Shown here: one piece after another, positions 9,450 through 17,501 of the stretch
Layout: every line of letters starts with the position of its first letter
How positions within the stretch are numbered: the first letter of the stretch is position 1
Assembly (NCBI RefSeq): GCF_029360665.1
Contig: NZ_JARDUB010000006.1
Location: 186,001-250,000 of the forward strand
Direction: 5' to 3'
Length of the DNA: 64,000 nucleotides
Origin: Eudoraea chungangensis
GTDB taxonomy: Bacteria; Bacteroidota; Bacteroidia; Flavobacteriales; Flavobacteriaceae
Translations under genes and position numbers: made by a program
The notes under the pieces: generated by a model
What the model saw: only the letters and a program-made list of their open reading frames with translations
What the model was told of the DNA's origin: nothing
Databases searched by the model: none

Positions 9450-9719
9450 TTAAGGAACTAAATCGCCTAAAGTACATATCAAGTCAATATAGTCTTCAGG
9501 AGAAACTCCTTCAAGATCTTCTGCAGTTATGGTTTCAGTTTCCCCACCTGCCGTAACAGTATAGGTACCGTTTCCATTATCACATATTTCAATAGTTTCG
9601 CCTGCTAAGGAGCAACTACTACAGTCTGAATCACCACCGTCATCATCACTGGAACAGCTGCTAATACTTAAAGCCATCAAGGCAAAGAAGGCCAATCCTA
9701 AGGTCATTTTTTTTATCAT
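9450..9719 (-). CDS. Small acidic lipoprotein, probably surface-exposed
   Basis: This is an 89-aa lipoprotein with a clear signal peptide (MIKKMTLGLAFFALMALSIS) and lipobox ending SSC. The lipidated Cys is followed by SSDDD, an acidic stretch like the lipoprotein export signal described for Flavobacteriaceae, which suggests display on the outer face of the outer membrane. The mature part has three further Cys (DCSSCS and EIC) and a short beta-rich segment, NGNGTYTVTAGGETETITAE. No enzymatic motif is visible and I do not recognise a function. It is monocistronic, with the terminator at 9396-9428 just downstream. Confidence 0.75.
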   Translation of the reverse strand: MIKKMTLGLAFFALMALSISSCSSDDDGGDSDCSSCSLAGETIEICDNGNGTYTVTAGGETETITAEDLEGVSPEDYIDLICTLGDLVP

Positions 9720-10019
9720 AACTATCTGGTTTTTAATAAGGTTATTGTACTAGAACGTGTCTTTTAACAAAATATTTCAAACAAATTAGTAAAGCGAGGT
9801 ATAGCAGTGCCTAGACAATTTTAGGGTATAAGCACTTATTGTCTATGGACACAAAGACATAAATGAGTGACGTATAGATCCAGAAGGAATCTTTTATATA
9901 ATACAAAGTGTTGTACTAAATCTATTTTTAATCAATAGGGCATCTGTTTTTATGAAGATAGTTTGTACAAATACTGTAATGTAAGACCAGTGTTTTCAGG
10001 GGGAAGTAGCAGGTCTTTC
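9720..10019. other. Intergenic region with no gene seen
   Basis: These 300 bp lie between the lipoprotein start and the DUF302 stop. They hold only very short ORFs and no strong hairpin. The promoter of the lipoprotein gene should lie at the left end, but I could not place a convincing TAnnTTTG box. Confidence 0.4.
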
Positions 10020-10409
10020 TCAAATACTTTCTACTACTCTTCTTAATTTTTCTTGTACTTCTATAGCAATATTTCCTAAAAGCTCATTATCAACTGAAAC
10101 CATAGAAGCTAATGGGTCTACCGCCGAAACTTCAACACTGCCAGATTCCTTTTCTTGAACAATAACATTACACGGGAGCATAGTGCCAACTTTGTCTTCT
10201 ACCTGCAGCGCTTTGTAGGCAAACGATGGGTTACAAGCACCCAATATCTTATAATTATAAAAATCAACATCTAATTTTTTCTTAAAGGTATCTTTTAGGT
10301 CAATTTCGGTTAATACTCCAAAACCCTCTTTTTTAAGCGCATTAATCGTTTTGTCGATGGCCTTTTCAAAAGAAGTATTGCTTAAGGTAGTTTTAAAATA
10401 ATAATTCAT
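10020..10409 (-). CDS. DUF302 domain protein
   Basis: This 129-aa cytosolic protein is a single DUF302 domain. It shows the family pattern: an N-terminal FEKAIDKTINALKKEGFGVLTEID, the KILGACNPSFAYKAL block with its conserved Cys, the TMLPCNVIVQE strand with a second conserved Cys, and a C-terminal helix with MVSVDNELLGNIA. The biochemical function of DUF302 is unknown; members occur near metal, redox and sulfur genes. The two cysteines (ACNP and LPCN) suggest redox or metal chemistry, but this is inference. The gene stands alone. Confidence 0.88.
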   Translation of the reverse strand: MNYYFKTTLSNTSFEKAIDKTINALKKEGFGVLTEIDLKDTFKKKLDVDFYNYKILGACNPSFAYKALQVEDKVGTMLPCNVIVQEKESGSVEVSAVDPLASMVSVDNELLGNIAIEVQEKLRRVVESI

Positions 10410-10530
10410 TTTATTTCAAATTTTATAGAAGGTACAAAATAAAATGGATCTTACTTTTTCGCCTATAAAAATTTAGACCACATTTAGGAGGAAGCAGGTA
10501 CTATTTTTTTAACCTTCCAAATAATAACTT

Positions 10531-10559
10531 TTTGAATAAGAGAAACAAGCCTTAATTTG
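10531..10559 (+). promoter_or_regulatory. Bacteroidota-type promoter before the 10596 gene
   Basis: TTTG at 10531-10534 is followed after 18 bp by TAATTTG (10553-10559), close to the phylum consensus TTTG-N19-TAnnTTTG but one T short. A start near 10566 would leave a 5' leader of about 30 nt. Confidence 0.4.
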
Positions 10560-10595
10560 ATTATCTTTCTGAACTTAATTAAAAAGAAAAAAATT

Positions 10596-10973
10596 ATGAA
10601 AAAAGTATTTTTTACTGTTGGACTTTTGATGTTGACAGTCTCTTTATCTGCGCAAACAGTGCCAAGTGTTAAGAGTAGCGACTTACAGAAAAGTGGAGTA
10701 GAAGCACTGGCAAAGGAAAATCCTAACACGGATGCTCAAATAAAAGAGGCTCTAATGAAGGATGAAGGTCTGCAAAAAGAAACGATAGACTTTCTTAAGT
10801 CTAATCCAGAGACCGCGCAGTCTCTTGCCGGAATTCTTTCAAAGAACAAAGGTTCTAATAGTGGTATTATGCAATCTATTTTAGGGGATAAGGATTTAAC
10901 TACGGCTGCGATAGACTTTATATCTAAGAACCCTGAATTGCTTTCTAAGGCAATGAAGGTAATAGGCATGTAA
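10596..10973 (+). CDS. Small secreted helical protein with internal repeat
   Basis: The ATG at 10596 gives a 125-aa protein with a clean signal peptide ending in SLSAQ, so it should be periplasmic or secreted. An upstream in-frame ATG at 10557 would add a lysine-rich stretch before the signal and is less likely. The mature protein is predicted to be helical and contains two related units, IDFLKSNPETAQSLAGIL and IDFISKNPELLSKAMKVIG, which suggests an internal duplication. No catalytic motif or cysteine is visible. I do not recognise the family; comparable small secreted helical proteins are common in Flavobacteriaceae. Confidence 0.75.
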   Translation: MKKVFFTVGLLMLTVSLSAQTVPSVKSSDLQKSGVEALAKENPNTDAQIKEALMKDEGLQKETIDFLKSNPETAQSLAGILSKNKGSNSGIMQSILGDKDLTTAAIDFISKNPELLSKAMKVIGM

Positions 10974-11106
10974 TAATAAGTCAGAGCTTACTACGCTATT
11001 TTCAGGCATCCTAAGACTCTAGTAATATTCTCAAGAGTTTCTCTTGAGATAAACTGAAATCTGATTGAGGCTGGCTTAAGTTCATATACTATTCCTAAGC
11101 AGGATT
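10974..11106. other. Short convergent spacer with an 8-bp hairpin
   Basis: CTCAAGAG (11030-11037) and CTCTTGAG (11041-11048) form a perfect 8-bp stem with a TTT loop between two convergent genes. No T tract follows, so it is at best a weak terminator. Confidence 0.4.
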
Positions 11107-11316
11107 CTAATCACAGGTCCCTATGGTGAATTCTGTAATACTATTGCAGGCGGCAACAGATGGGTTGTCATAGGTTATGCCGTTACATCCGCAAACGGGA
11201 TTTAATTCAAGCGTATTAACACAATCCGCTATGGCGACCTCCTTGAAATCTTCCTTGTCGCAACCAAAGACAAAAATTAGAAGAATAAGGATATAAGGTC
11301 TCCATGTTTTTTTCAT
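11107..11316 (-). CDS. Small lipoprotein with Kazal-like protease-inhibitor domain
   Basis: The start at 11316 (MKKTWRP...) gives a 69-aa protein with a lipoprotein signal ending in FVFGC; an ATG nine codons upstream would place charged and aromatic residues before the signal and is not preferred. The mature part carries the pattern NPVCGCNGITYDNPSVAACN followed by a last Cys in TIGTCD. This matches the Kazal and follistatin-like motif CxPVCGxDGxTYxNxCxA with its conserved Tyr and Asn. Such domains bind and block serine proteases. A surface lipoprotein of this type could guard the cell against host or competitor proteases. The domain is short, so the exact inhibitor class is uncertain. Confidence 0.75.
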   Translation of the reverse strand: MKKTWRPYILILLIFVFGCDKEDFKEVAIADCVNTLELNPVCGCNGITYDNPSVAACNSITEFTIGTCD

Positions 11317-11346
11317 AAGGCGGATAATATAATATACAAACATTAC

Positions 11347-11383
11347 GAAAATAGCCCGGAATATTATATTCCGGGCTATTTTC
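11347..11383 (-). terminator. Strong symmetric terminator hairpin
   Basis: A perfect 17-bp stem (11347-11363 with 11367-11383) has the core AGCCCGGAATA/TATTCCGGGCT and a 3-nt loop. A/T runs flank the GC core on both sides. It follows the 11407-12171 gene in the minus direction and separates it from the Kazal lipoprotein gene. Confidence 0.9.
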
Positions 11384-11406
11384 TAATATAAAAATCTATC
11401 TTAAAA

Positions 11407-12171
11407 TTACTCTGCGGGAGCAGTAGCGGATGCTACAACACGATAAAGGTTAGAATTACGTTTGTTATAATTATCCTGAAAACCAGACCAAAATTCATCT
11501 GGAACCTCCATGTCCTCGCTAAAGGCGGGAGATAAGGCCTCTTGCATGGTGCTAAAAATATCATAGGAAAAACTTCCATAAGTAAAGGAGGAAGTCATTG
11601 GAGATATGATGGCTTGGTTGCCCCAACCTTTCATATTAGTCTTACCTTCCTTCATGGCTTTTTCTACCATTGGCTTCCATTTTTCAGATTCAAAAGTAAG
11701 ATGCTGCCCTAAATTCTTTACATCATGATAAATGATGCGCACATATTTGTAATCCGCATCCGTAGTATTTGCTGCTCGTATATGGTTCGGAAGGTTATTC
11801 AAAAAAATATGATGCATATCCGTGCTGATATCCCAAGTCTGTATATCTTTCATTTCAACATCGGGAAACATCTCGTCTACACTTGCCCAATCGGCTCCTT
11901 TATCTAAATCCTTGAACGTATTAATTATTAGAATATTTGGGCTTGTATCTTGGTTTACACCACCAATTTTTTGTAAAATGGCCCAAAAAGTAAGATTCCC
12001 TTTGGTTACCTCTTTTTCGGCCCATTTGGCCCAATAAGTAGATTCCCTTTTTAGGTATTCCTCCATATTTTCAGGGGCTACCTTCCTATACTGGTGTGTG
12101 GAAATGGTTTGTGCCTTTATGTATTGAAAGCTCAATAGGCATAAGACAATGAGTGTAGTTGCTTTTTTCAT
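11407..12171 (-). CDS. Secreted two-repeat protein of unknown function (paralogue of 34083-34838)
   Basis: The protein has 254 aa and a signal peptide ending in YIKAQ. The mature region is built from two similar halves. Each has a strand, a long helix starting near an aromatic-rich ESTYWAKW or SEKWKPM stretch, a Gly-Trp turn (KGWG in the second half) and a strand ending in a conserved aromatic (INTF, GSFSYD). The same layout is found in the gene at 34083-34838, so the two are paralogues. The pattern recalls dimeric alpha/beta-barrel (ferredoxin-like) proteins such as ABM or NIPSNAP, but the catalytic residues of known members are not evident. I do not know the function. It is monocistronic with its own strong terminator. 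Confidence 0.75.
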   Translation of the reverse strand: MKKATTLIVLCLLSFQYIKAQTISTHQYRKVAPENMEEYLKRESTYWAKWAEKEVTKGNLTFWAILQKIGGVNQDTSPNILIINTFKDLDKGADWASVDEMFPDVEMKDIQTWDISTDMHHIFLNNLPNHIRAANTTDADYKYVRIIYHDVKNLGQHLTFESEKWKPMVEKAMKEGKTNMKGWGNQAIISPMTSSFTYGSFSYDIFSTMQEALSPAFSEDMEVPDEFWSGFQDNYNKRNSNLYRVVASATAPAE

Positions 12172-12517
12172 GCTATGGTTGTTTTAAAATTAATAGTCCG
12201 ATACACATTGGGAGAGTAACTTAGAACTATTCCTATCCCTGAGAATATAATTTCAATTACATAGCAATGAAAAGATATCTGTAAATCAATAGTTTATAGA
12301 GTGAATCAGGACGAACCTTAAGTAAAAATGTCCGAAGGAAGGGTTTTATTTTCCAAACTATTACTAACCCTATTTCTATTAAATTATTACAACCATAACA
12401 ATTATTCTCCTGGTAGAAGGACCACAAAATAACTCATATAGTAACTTCAATCTTTAATTAAAAAGAAGCGTAGGGAGAATCTTAAAAATTTAGAAGCCCT
12501 AGACTTAAGAAAGCAAT
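12172..12517. other. Intergenic region with no supported gene
   Basis: These 346 bp hold the promoter region of the 11407-12171 gene and the tail of the M13 peptidase transcript. A 34-codon plus-strand ORF (12328-12432) with a hydrophobic stretch is present but has no independent support. No clear terminator is seen. Confidence 0.4.
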
Positions 12518-14563
12518 TTACCAGATTTCCACGCGCTCCTCCGGAGATAAATAAAGCGAATCGCCTTCGTTTACATGGAAAGCACTATAAAATTCTGGAA
12601 TATTCCGAACTACCCCATTCACTCTGAAAGTTCCCGGAGCGTGTGGATCGGAATTCATTCTTACCCTCATCGCCTCATCTCTGACTTTGCCACAATAGGG
12701 CTGGGCATAGCCAATAAACAAACGCTGTTCTGCCGTAAAACCATCTATTACGGGCCCAGTTGTACCATCTAATGACAGCTTATAGGCTTTTAGGGCAATA
12801 TTTAAACCTCCTAGATCTCCAATATTTTCACCTAAAGTAAATTCTCCATTTACGAATAAATCTGGTAACACTTCATAAGTATTATATTGGGTAACTAATT
12901 CTGCTGTGCGTTTTTCAAATTCTTCCTTGTCCTCGTCGGTCCACCAATTGCGTAAGGCACCATCTCCGTCAAAGTCACTTCCCGAATCATCAAATCCATG
13001 TCCTATTTCATGACCAATAATATGGCCTATGGCACCATAGTTAATAGCGTCATCTGCTTCCATGTTAAAAATAGGGCTCTGTAAAATTGCCGCAGGAAAA
13101 ACAATTTCATTTAATGTAGGATTGTAATAAGCATTAACCGTTTGGGGTGTTAAAGCCCATTCGGACTTGTCTACCGACTGATTTAATTTTGCCAGGTCCT
13201 TGTTGTATTGAAAGAGTTTTGATCGTTTTAGGTTTCCATAAAGATCCTGCGCATTAATTTTAAAATCATAGGTCTTCCACTTATCCGGATAACCTATTTT
13301 AGTAGTAAACTTACTTAGCTTATTTAGGGCTTCCGATTTAGTAGCGGGGCTCATCCAATCGAGTTCTGTTATACTAATTTCATAAGCTTTTAACAAGTTT
13401 TCAACCAAAGTCTGCATTCGTTTCTTGGCTTCTGGAGGAAAGTGTTTTTCCACATATACCTTCCCTACAACTTCCCCCAAAGTGCCGTTGACAACGGAAA
13501 CACCTCGTCTCCACTGTGGGCTTTGCTCAGGAATCCCTCTTAATTCTTTGCTATAGAATTCAAAATTCTGTTTATCCATGGCTTCATTTAAGCGTGAAGC
13601 ATTGGCATCTATGAATGCCCATTTTAAGTATGTCTTCCAGGATTGCAGATCTGTAGATTGGATAATTCTATCCAAGGCTATCGTATAATCGAGCATCAGT
13701 ATTGCAATCTCGTTTTGATTTTCTACCCCTGCTTCTTTAAGATAGGCCGTCCAGTTAAAGTTTGGGGTAATTATAGACAGGGTATCGATAGGGTATCTCT
13801 TAAATAACTTATCCCATTGCCTGGCCTTTTCTTTCTCCATATGTTTTTCTGCTAATCTGGTTTCCACCGCCAGAACTGTCTTAGCCGCATTTTTTGTGTC
13901 GGTTAGAGCTGCTAAATCGAACATTTTTGTAATATGGCTCAGATATGCTTTACGGATTTCTTTTGATCGCTCATCATCCTTTAGATAATAATCCCTATCC
14001 GGTAAACCCAAACCAGACTGATAGGTTTGCACCGAGTGGATGGTCGGATCTAGCAAATCCTGATCCACGCCAAGGGTCCAAGGCACATTGATACCGTATT
14101 TATTGGCATAGGCAAAATATACGGCCAAGTCGTTATAATCTTTAATGGCATCTACCTTATCAAATTCTGACTGTATTGGTGAAAGACCAAGCTTATTTCT
14201 AGTCTCCATGTCCATATAAGACTTATATAGGTCGCCAACTTTTTGTTGATCAGATCCTTCACTAAATTTACCAGATGCCGATTCTTCTATAATAGTCCTT
14301 ACATTTTCCTGTGATTCTTCATTGATCATATATGGGATCCCATAGGCCGACTTGTCGGACGGGATTTCGGTATTCTTTATCCAGCTGCCGTTCACATAGG
14401 CCATAAAATTATCCCCGGGATTTACCAGGGTGTCCATGTTTTCCTTAAGAATACCTGAGGTGAGTACTTTTTTTGTGGAGGTAGTGTCTGATTCGTTTTT
14501 ACAACTTGTTTGCAGTAATAGCCCCAACAGAAGGGCGCTAAGAAATAAATACTTTGTGTTCAT
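12518..14563 (-). CDS. M13 (neprilysin/PepO) family zinc metallopeptidase, lipoprotein
   Basis: M13 peptidases are zinc endopeptidases that cut oligopeptides. The signal ends in the lipobox LLQTSC, so it is lipid-anchored and extracytoplasmic. The zinc motif HEIGH carries H518, E519 and H522 and is followed by FDDSGSDFDGDG. The third ligand and its helper lie in GENIGDLGG, downstream. NAYYNPTLNEIVFPAAIL is the family substrate-binding block, and the C-terminus RVEIW resembles the conserved end of M13 enzymes. The length of 681 aa is usual. It probably digests peptides at the cell surface, fitting a protein-degrading marine lifestyle. It appears monocistronic. Confidence 0.95.
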   Translation of the reverse strand: MNTKYLFLSALLLGLLLQTSCKNESDTTSTKKVLTSGILKENMDTLVNPGDNFMAYVNGSWIKNTEIPSDKSAYGIPYMINEESQENVRTIIEESASGKFSEGSDQQKVGDLYKSYMDMETRNKLGLSPIQSEFDKVDAIKDYNDLAVYFAYANKYGINVPWTLGVDQDLLDPTIHSVQTYQSGLGLPDRDYYLKDDERSKEIRKAYLSHITKMFDLAALTDTKNAAKTVLAVETRLAEKHMEKEKARQWDKLFKRYPIDTLSIITPNFNWTAYLKEAGVENQNEIAILMLDYTIALDRIIQSTDLQSWKTYLKWAFIDANASRLNEAMDKQNFEFYSKELRGIPEQSPQWRRGVSVVNGTLGEVVGKVYVEKHFPPEAKKRMQTLVENLLKAYEISITELDWMSPATKSEALNKLSKFTTKIGYPDKWKTYDFKINAQDLYGNLKRSKLFQYNKDLAKLNQSVDKSEWALTPQTVNAYYNPTLNEIVFPAAILQSPIFNMEADDAINYGAIGHIIGHEIGHGFDDSGSDFDGDGALRNWWTDEDKEEFEKRTAELVTQYNTYEVLPDLFVNGEFTLGENIGDLGGLNIALKAYKLSLDGTTGPVIDGFTAEQRLFIGYAQPYCGKVRDEAMRVRMNSDPHAPGTFRVNGVVRNIPEFYSAFHVNEGDSLYLSPEERVEIW

Positions 14564-14740
14564 GTGATTGATTTATATGTTTTTTGATTGTGCTTGATTT
14601 TACTAAGCAAGGCCCTAATGTAATAATTACATATGGAAGAGAAAAAAGAGACTTCTAAAAGCTGAATAGTTAGTGCAAAAACCTTTCTTAAATTACAAGA
14701 TTGTATAGTTAGTGAAATTACTAGAACAATTTACTTTTTT

Positions 14741-15187
14741 TTATGAAGACTTCTCCTCCTCGTAAATATCAAATTTTTCTGAAGTAGCCTTCATTAGTTC
14801 CGCATTGGAAAAATCCTTCGAACTCATTAACGACAGTTGTTTTAGAAATACATCAAACTGTCCATTTTTAAATATAGTAAGCATTTTACCACCCTCTTTA
14901 CATATGGCCTCATGCCACACGTTGGGAGGAACGGTGATAGTATCTCCTTCTTTGAGAATGATAGTTTTATTGTCGAATATAAGTTCCAATTCCCCAGCCA
15001 ACATATAGAAGACCTCGGTCATAATTTTATGATGATGTCTTGCCAAATGGAAGCCTGGCTTTAAAGTATCTTCAATCAGACATAATTCTCCATTGGTTTG
15101 TTCAGATGAGAGTTTAACATAACAGTGGTCTTGGGAATAATCGTAATTTTCTCCTTCTCCTTGTTTTACTAGTGTAGTTTCTTCCAT
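14741..15187 (-). CDS. Cupin-domain protein
   Basis: This is a single cupin barrel. Motif 1 reads GFHLARHHHKIMTEVFYMLAGELE, with clustered His and the following Glu as metal ligands; motif 2 includes PPNVWHEAI, with the last His. The first metal-binding block is intact, so a bound divalent metal is likely. I chose the start at 15187 (MEETTLVKQG), 148 codons long; an upstream in-frame ATG at 15238 adds a basic stretch with no family support. Cupins of this size act as isomerases, dioxygenases or small-molecule sensors, and the sequence does not say which. No operon partner is present. Confidence 0.8.
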   Translation of the reverse strand: MEETTLVKQGEGENYDYSQDHCYVKLSSEQTNGELCLIEDTLKPGFHLARHHHKIMTEVFYMLAGELELIFDNKTIILKEGDTITVPPNVWHEAICKEGGKMLTIFKNGQFDVFLKQLSLMSSKDFSNAELMKATSEKFDIYEEEKSS

Positions 15188-15407
15188 AAATATTTTAATA
15201 AATCTTGTCTCATCTTTAATTTTTCCTTTAAGATACAACTACCTGCAATTTAATCCTATAGACTATAGCTTAATTATAAAATTTTAAATAGTTGATATTC
15301 AGATTTTAGACTATTAACCATTTTAAATAAAACGAACTAAAGCCTACCTGCCCAGCCCAGAGATTCTGATAAAATATTTTTATTATTCCATACAAAGTTG
15401 GTTAGAC

Positions 15408-16031
15408 TTAAAATTTATTATAGGGGGTATATTTAGGGGGTCTTATTCCTTTGCTTCTTAAATAAACAACTGCCTGCGCCCTGTGGTGTGCTGTATGACT
15501 TTCGCCTCGCAATATCAGATCTAAGTTCGTATGCCCAGATAAAAATTCGGGCTTTTCCTTGCTTAGTCCCTCTGCTAAACTAGAATCATTTACTTGCTCT
15601 AAACAAGAAATTACATAGTTGAAAGTATCGTTTAGGTATTTTAGGACTAGGCCTTTGTTAATTTCCGGTTCTCGCTTCTCCAAGAAGTCTGGTTGAAAAA
15701 CATTTATTGGGTCCGGGCGTGGGATTAAAAAATCGGCCTCTATAAGACGGCTGAAATCTGGATAGGTTTTAGTATCGACTAATATTCCAAAGTAGAAATT
15801 ATTTATTAATCCAAGATGTAAAAAATGCTGGACAAAAGTTAGTTGATCCTGTGACGGGCTATATTCTATAGTAGCTGCAGGCATTGTATCAAAAACAGCT
15901 AAAGTATATTCCTTTGATTTCACCCACCTTTTAATAAGAATATCCGTGAGCGCCCTATTGGCAGGGATTTTAGAAGAAATAAGCGCTAGTGGACTAATTC
16001 CGATAATACTTAAGATAGATCTTCGATTCAT
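15408..16031 (-). CDS. DinB family protein with Tat-like leader
   Basis: The 207-aa protein has the four-helix-bundle DinB pattern: an early His in FVQHFLHLGLI and the C-terminal block GESHTAHHRAQAVVYLRSKG ending with PPKYTPY. The His residues would form the metal site typical of DinB and YfiT enzymes, some of which are thiol-dependent transferases. The N-terminus MNRRSILSIIGISPLALIS has an Arg pair followed by a hydrophobic run. This suggests export by the Tat route, which would be unusual because most DinB proteins are cytosolic. The substrate is unknown. It is not clearly in an operon. Confidence 0.8.
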   Translation of the reverse strand: MNRRSILSIIGISPLALISSKIPANRALTDILIKRWVKSKEYTLAVFDTMPAATIEYSPSQDQLTFVQHFLHLGLINNFYFGILVDTKTYPDFSRLIEADFLIPRPDPINVFQPDFLEKREPEINKGLVLKYLNDTFNYVISCLEQVNDSSLAEGLSKEKPEFLSGHTNLDLILRGESHTAHHRAQAVVYLRSKGIRPPKYTPYNKF

Positions 16032-16110
16032 GTTAAATAAAATTTATTTTCTTCTTTCATTTGAGTTTCTTAGTTACGTTTAAACCTTCGCGAAAAAAGG
16101 CAAAACAGAA

Positions 16111-16722
16111 CTAGATAGTTCCGAAATAATGGCTAATTCCACTTAAAATGCTTTGTACGGCATAGGACGCCAGTATAAGTCCCATAATTTTACTAATAAC
16201 AGTAATACCATAATTTCCTATTCTCTTATGTAAGTGATTGGCGGTCAGTAAAATTAAACAGGTAATGCCGATAATAAGCAGAACCAATAGCGTGGTGATG
16301 GTTTGTTGTTGGAAAGTATACAACTGGTTATCTGTCATCAATACTACCGCCATTATAGCTCCGGGAGAAGCAATAGATGGTATGGCGATTGGAAATATCG
16401 TTACATGTTTATAGTCGGTAATGCGTTTTTTTTCTAGTTCCGGTTTACCATCTCCAAAAATCATGGTTAGGGCAAAAAGAAAGAGTATAACACCCCCAGA
16501 AATTTGAAAAGCATCCAACGATACAGACATACCGTCTAATATTAGTTGACCGATAACAATAAAAAACAAGAGAATAAGGAACGCAACTGCAGAGGCCCTA
16601 ATTGCAACCTTTTTCTTGTGGACGGTATCAAATTCCTTAGTAGCTTCCAAGTAAACAGGAATACTTCCTATAGGATCTATTACCGCAAAAATGAAAAATA
16701 TGGTGGTTAGTAATTCTGCCAT
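16111..16722 (-). CDS. MarC family integral membrane protein
   Basis: The 203-aa protein has about six membrane helices and the MarC family signatures: VIDPIGSIPVYL in the first third, AFQISGGVILFLFALTMIFG, and FPIAIPSIASPGAIMAVV in the middle. MarC proteins were once linked to multiple antibiotic resistance, but that link was not confirmed; their transport substrate is unknown. The stop codon lies just 2 bp before the stretch that ends the DUF3124 gene on the same strand, and both probably form a two-gene operon read from 17233 to 16111. Confidence 0.92.
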   Translation of the reverse strand: MAELLTTIFFIFAVIDPIGSIPVYLEATKEFDTVHKKKVAIRASAVAFLILLFFIVIGQLILDGMSVSLDAFQISGGVILFLFALTMIFGDGKPELEKKRITDYKHVTIFPIAIPSIASPGAIMAVVLMTDNQLYTFQQQTITTLLVLLIIGITCLILLTANHLHKRIGNYGITVISKIMGLILASYAVQSILSGISHYFGTI

Positions 16723-16723
16723 A

Positions 16724-17233
16724 TTATTTAATGCGAACCCCTTGTGTAGTGAAAATTAGCCCTTGCTGTCCCATAGTTGAATTCATAACTCCTTCAAATA
16801 ATGGTTCTGGAATACTTTTTGGGATCTTCCATTCAAATATAAAGTTCGAACCTGTTCCTCCTGAAATATCGGTTTCATCAATAATTATTTCGGCGGTTTC
16901 TAAAGGTGCTAAAAAAATGGCCTTGTCAAAATATTTACGTAAAGAATTTCCTTGTGTGTCATAATACTCCGCTCTCTCAATATAAATAGTATCCGAATCA
17001 CTTGTATTTCTCATACTTACCATGGCGGTTAAATTATAAGTCTTCTCTTCTGAAAAACTTCTAATCTGAGAATAAATAGACAGATAGGTCTTACCAGTTA
17101 TAAGAGAGTCTTTTGCACCGAGATTAGCAGTGCGCTTAGACCAGTTTTCCTGATTAAAAGAACTCGGTTCTTTTTTTTCATTACAAGCTGAACTTAAGAG
17201 TAGAACTGTAAAAAGGATAAGACTAACTTTCAT
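16724..17233 (-). CDS. DUF3124 lipoprotein
   Basis: The start at 17233 gives a lipoprotein signal (MKVSLILFTVLLLSSAC) with the lipid Cys at position 17; an ATG seven codons earlier would spoil it. The mature part shows the DUF3124 pattern: YLSIYSQIRSF, the MVSMRNTSDSDTIYIERAEY strand pair, YYDTQGNSLRKYF, and the hallmark ISGGTGSNFIFEW. It ends with GQQGLIFTTQG. The function of DUF3124 is unknown. It precedes marC closely, so the two may work together at the envelope. Confidence 0.85.
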   Translation of the reverse strand: MKVSLILFTVLLLSSACNEKKEPSSFNQENWSKRTANLGAKDSLITGKTYLSIYSQIRSFSEEKTYNLTAMVSMRNTSDSDTIYIERAEYYDTQGNSLRKYFDKAIFLAPLETAEIIIDETDISGGTGSNFIFEWKIPKSIPEPLFEGVMNSTMGQQGLIFTTQGVRIK

Positions 17234-17327
17234 TTCGGATCCGGTATTAGACACTATAAATAATTAAGCCACAGAGAGGAACTAAGATACTATTTAATAA
17301 TGAATTCTTGAGTTAATCAGAAACTAC

Positions 17328-17501
17328 TTAGAGATCGGCTGAATTTTTCCAATCGCTAAGAGAAATTTGTTGGTTTTTAGAGGTTTCTATGATGTCTATT
17401 AATCTTTCTTTACCTAATTGAAATGACCCAGAAGGCGTAGAATGATCCTATTCGCAAAGATTTTCTAAACTTTCTGCCGTATAATTTTCAATTCTTTTCA
17501 T
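17328..17501 (-). pseudogene. Small ATGA-coupled ORF broken by an in-frame TAG
   Basis: An ATG at 17501 overlaps the TGA of the amidohydrolase gene (17498-17500) in the classic ATGA arrangement. The frame reads MKRIENYTAESLENLCE, then a TAG, then continues without further stops for 39 codons (DHSTPSGSFQLGKERLIDII and on to DWKNSADL) to a TAA at 17328-17330. Both halves look like real protein. This is most simply a small coupled gene inactivated by one nonsense mutation. I do not recognise the family. Readthrough at TAG cannot be excluded from sequence alone. Confidence 0.5.

Noticed and set aside
12328-12432. 34-codon plus-strand ORF starting MSEGRVLFSKLLL between two minus-strand genes
   Set aside because: Too short, no ribosome or promoter signal that decides for it, and no known family; chance is likely.
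17448-17450. Recoding of TAG as a sense codon
   Set aside because: TAG ends many intact genes in this window, and one of the broken genes also carries a frameshift, so decay is the simpler explanation.
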